From Prevotella melaninogenica (GTDB lineage: Bacteria > Bacteroidota > Bacteroidia > Bacteroidales > Bacteroidaceae), in the NCBI RefSeq assembly GCF_018127925.1, contig NZ_CP072347.1, forward strand, positions 126,501 to 190,500: a stretch of 64,000 bases of DNA, given 5' to 3'. This document shows positions 61,712 to 64,000 of this stretch, piece after piece. Each line of letters opens with the position of its first letter. Within the stretch, counting starts at the first letter, position 1. The notes under the pieces were generated by a model. That model was not told the DNA's origin and made no database searches. It worked only from the letters and a program-made list of their open reading frames with translations. The position numbers and the translations under genes are program-made.

Positions 61712-62269
61712 GTACAAATAATATATTATGCTGACAAACAATTAGTTAGAAAAATTCTGAATATCCCTAATTTAGGTGATTTCTCTGCAATTGATGTCAA
61801 TACACCGTATGGGGAGAAAATTAACTCTGTTTATTGCTTTGGAATTTGTTTTATTCTTCTACACGAGGTATCACATTTTGCTCTTGGGCATCTTGATAAA
61901 GTAAGCCCTGCTATACAAGATGAAGTAGAAGCAGACTTTTCATCTTTTGGGAGTATTTACTCTGACATATCTGAAAATGAAAAGTTTTCTGCAAATTGTG
62001 GGGTCCTTTGTGCTCTGTTCTCACTTCTTTACCTAAATCCAACAATTGAACCTGATAATATCCACCCCACAGAGGACGAGAGAATTTTTAAGGTCTATGA
62101 GTGTATAAAAAATGATAATCCAAAATACATAGTAATATTGGTTCAGTTTTTTAAGTATTGGGCAGAAATTTATCAGATAATCGATTTTCCTCCCAATCTA
62201 CAAAACACAGAGGATTCCGTAGATAGGATTAAGGATTTTCTTACAGAGTATAAGAAGATAAAAGCGTGA
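61712..62269 (+). pseudogene. C-terminal protease half of a Lit/U49-like abortive infection protein
   Basis: The frame has no start codon. It reads YYADKQLVRKILNIPNLGDF, then NSVYCFGICFILLHEVSHFA LGHLDKVSPAIQDEVEADFS. HEVSH with a downstream E-x-E-A-D is the zinc-protease signature of the U49 family, whose founder Lit cleaves EF-Tu during T4 infection. The frame runs to a TGA at 62267. It was separated from its N-terminal part by the IS1182-like insertion and should now be inactive. Confidence 0.7.
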
Positions 62270-62344
62270 TATTATTGATGTTTCTGCGACTTTCTTTTGC
62301 TTCTTTTCTTTGGTCGCCTACTCGTTCAAAGAAAAAGAAAAGAA

Positions 62345-62370
62345 GCCACGCAAGTTTGAGGTTGCGTGGC
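62345..62370 (-). terminator. terminator of the PcfJ-like operon
   Basis: GCCACGCAA pairs with TTGCGTGGC across an 8-nt loop. On the minus strand the hairpin is followed by TTCTTTTCTTTTTC. It is 9 bp past the last minus-strand gene. Confidence 0.85.
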
Positions 62371-62378
62371 TCATTGTG

Positions 62379-62597
62379 TTAGGATTTTTCAATAGTTTCA
62401 ATTATCCGTTCTTCGGGGTGGGTATCAAAAGCCCAGTTGATTTGTTCATCGGGCAGGATGCTGTGTACTCCTCTGCCCATCACCATACCACAATCTTCAA
62501 GGATTTTACGCTCGGCTTCCTCTCGGTTTGTGGCTGCTACCTCAAATACTCCTTCAAAAATGTATTGGGTGCGTACTCTGTAAACATTCCTTTCCAT
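62379..62597 (-). CDS. small conserved protein of conjugative elements
   Basis: From the ATG at 62597 the 72 residues read MERNVYRVRTQYIFEGVFEV, ATNREEAERKILEDCGMVMG and end TIEKS. The EAE-x-x-I-x-x-x-CG pattern suggests a small alpha/beta fold. The start is 4 bp after the previous stop, so the genes are coupled. I do not recognise a named family. Confidence 0.65.
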   Translation of the reverse strand: MERNVYRVRTQYIFEGVFEVAATNREEAERKILEDCGMVMGRGVHSILPDEQINWAFDTHPEERIIETIEKS

Positions 62598-62601
62598 ATC
62601 T

Positions 62602-62856
62602 TCAAAATTCAGCAATGAGTAATCTGTGTTCCATTGGCTCACCATTGGATAACCTACGATGGGTGAGCCAAAAATGGTGCGCTCCGTAACCATAGACAAA
62701 GAACTTGTCAAGTTCCGTTTCTTGGGAGATTTGGAGGAGTGCGGTCTGCAATTCCTCCTTGTTCTCGGCTATGCTTATGGCGTTGATAACTCTCACGATA
62801 ATATTGGGGATTTCGTCTGCCCAATTATGAATAATGTCTTCTATCTGTACTTTCAT
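62602..62856 (-). CDS. small hypothetical protein
   Basis: The 84 residues start MKVQIEDIIHNWADEIPNII, then VINAISIAENKEELQTALLQ and end HRLLIAEF. Helical at the start; no known motif. It lies 25 bp after the PcfJ-like gene and 4 bp before the next small gene. Confidence 0.6.
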   Translation of the reverse strand: MKVQIEDIIHNWADEIPNIIVRVINAISIAENKEELQTALLQISQETELDKFFVYGYGAHHFWLTHRRLSNGEPMEHRLLIAEF

Positions 62857-62881
62857 ACTCCTTTATTTAATGGCTCATACT

Positions 62882-64000
62882 TTATGCGGTTGCTTTCATT
62901 CTTCGGCTTATAAGACCTCGATTAGCATTCACAAGGTTTACTATCTGCTCATGATATGCAGTATTCTTGTTGCACACCCCACGACTTTGCACCACTTCCA
63001 AAGTTCGTAAAGATACTTCAATGGTTTCTATTCGCTTGCCTTCAATGGTAGCCGAGAGGATAAGGGAGTCCTCCTTGAGGTAATAGGCGTTGGAAAATAC
63101 GCAATGATGCATTGATACACCTTCTTCCAAATGCTCCTGCACGCTCTCTAATACGTGGACTTGGATAGTGCCGTCCGTGAAACAGATACCGAAAAACTTG
63201 GATTTAAGTTCCTTGAAGCGTTTCTCATCTTCGATTGCCTTCTGCTGCTTCTTTTCTATCTCCTCCCTTTCACGCACTCTGAGAAGTTCCTCGTGTCTGC
63301 GGTCGTGTTCGCCTTTAAGGTCTGTTGGGCATAAATATTTTGGATTATGAATATCCTTACCTAATCTTCTAAGTGTATCTACATAATCATTCCAAAGAGA
63401 AATGTCTGCTATCTCATAGCCGTTACGGACTGCAATCTTGTAAGATTGCCATAGTTCTTCAAAAGTTCTCTTGTTGCCAAGAAAGTAACGTAAATGCTCT
63501 GTGCGACCTGCTTTTAGCAATGTTTCCACTCGGCTGTCTGTAAGTAATGCAGGAATAAACTTAGTAGGCACGATGCCATAGAAATTATCCTTAAAACCAT
63601 TTCTGCGAAGTATGTCTGTAACCTTGAACTTCGGATATATGGGTGAGTAGGCAATATGCTGATAGGCTTCATTATCGTTGCGTATCGCCATAGGACTATA
63701 ATAGGAAAAGGTATCAACATAGTGTCCCAATACCCTCTGTATGGCAACCACAGCTTTTCGTCCCTGCATATTCCACCAATATTGCCCAATCTCAATTATA
63801 GAAGTCTGTGCTTTGTAACCTTTCTCCATACCCACAATAAGTAGGAACATACGTAATACTTGAAACTCTCCACAAGTGGTAAGTAAGGTGAAATACTGCT
63901 TCTGCTGCAACTTGCGCTCGTATGTTTCCTTGACCTGCAACTTTGCCCTGCAATGAGGGCAAGTGCAAGTTTCTCTATGTTTGTCCATTACCCAACTATG
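62882..64000 (-). CDS. PcfJ-like protein, N-terminus outside the window
   Basis: The visible 372 codons include a zinc-ribbon part TCTCPHCRAKLQVKETYERK, the long middle WWNMQGRKAVVAIQRVLGHY and a C-terminal catalytic-like region EHLEEGVSMHHCVFSNAYYL, EGKRIETIEVSLRTLEVVQS, which is the PcfJ family signature in Bacteroidetes elements. The codons upstream of the first Met read HSW-V, matching a CGHSW-type knuckle of the family, so the protein probably begins beyond base 64000. Function unknown; the family travels with conjugation genes. Confidence 0.82.
   Translation of the reverse strand, partial: HSWVMDKHRETCTCPHCRAKLQVKETYERKLQQKQYFTLLTTCGEFQVLRMFLLIVGMEKGYKAQTSIIEIGQYWWNMQGRKAVVAIQRVLGHYVDTFSYYSPMAIRNDNEAYQHIAYSPIYPKFKVTDILRRNGFKDNFYGIVPTKFIPALLTDSRVETLLKAGRTEHLRYFLGNKRTFEELWQSYKIAVRNGYEIADISLWNDYVDTLRRLGKDIHNPKYLCPTDLKGEHDRRHEELLRVREREEIEKKQQKAIEDEKRFKELKSKFFGICFTDGTIQVHVLESVQEHLEEGVSMHHCVFSNAYYLKEDSLILSATIEGKRIETIEVSLRTLEVVQSRGVCNKNTAYHEQIVNLVNANRGLISRRMKATA

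Overview
The window looks like a composite conjugative element from a Bacteroidales bacterium (Bacteroides, Prevotella or Porphyromonas relatives; I cannot fix the genus). The evidence is ermF next to an IS4351-like insertion sequence, promoters of the TAnnTTTG type, CTnDOT-family mob and tra genes, DUF3408, DUF1896 and DUF3945 proteins, and many IS30, IS1380, IS982 and IS1182-like pieces. No ordinary chromosomal housekeeping block is visible except a lone 5S rRNA-like gene.

Layout. 1-8.1 kb is the right part of an integrated, mobilizable-type element, read on the minus strand: ermF (cut by the window edge) with an IS4351-like copy, a MobA-like protein with an oriT-like region, DUF3408, two small HTH proteins, DUF1896 and two tyrosine recombinases. 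Its outer end lies inside a large helicase gene of a second element (remnant 8.1-9.3 kb). 9.3-12.3 kb is a plus-strand cargo block: a type II restriction-modification pair and an HU-like protein. 12.4-16.4 kb is the helper region of the second element (topB and DUF3945). topB is split by a 1.05 kb insert that carries phage-like gene ends and one intact small gene, bounded by a 9-bp direct repeat.

16.6-29.6 kb is AT-rich cargo: an alpha-oxoamine synthase with a TetR regulator, then a candidate ribosomally made, modified and exported peptide system. It has two double-glycine leader peptides, an outer-membrane receptor-like barrel, a radical SAM/SPASM enzyme, two related DxD glycosyltransferase-like proteins, a C39-peptidase ABC exporter and a very short HlyD-like protein. 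The genes from the second precursor onward overlap or nearly touch, so they probably form one operon. 29.6-31 kb is a graveyard of IS1, IS982 and coupling-protein fragments. 31.4-36.6 kb is a second cargo operon of exported proteins: a lipase-like protein, two lipoproteins and an astacin-like protein that has lost its zinc site. It shares its promoter and leader with the peptide cluster.

36.6-40.4 kb is mobC(traG)/mobB/mobA on the minus strand with a second oriT-like region. 40.9-53.0 kb is the transfer operon traA, B, D, E, F, G, I, J, K, L, M, N, O, Q plus a lysozyme, closed by a strong terminator. 53.1-62.3 kb is a new accessory island: a small conserved gene, an orphan 5S rRNA, tandem hydrophobic micro-ORFs, and then four units. 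Each unit is an IS1380-type end directly followed by one plus-strand orphan gene (MBL-fold protein, DUF2971 protein, two-helix membrane protein, Lit/U49-like protease broken by an IS1182-like element). 62.4-64 kb returns to conjugative-element backbone (PcfJ-like protein and two small partners).

The strongest candidates for something undescribed are the radical SAM plus twin glycosyltransferase peptide cluster, its shared leader with the pseudo-astacin/lipase operon, the IS1380-end gene array, and the 5S gene carried in an accessory island.
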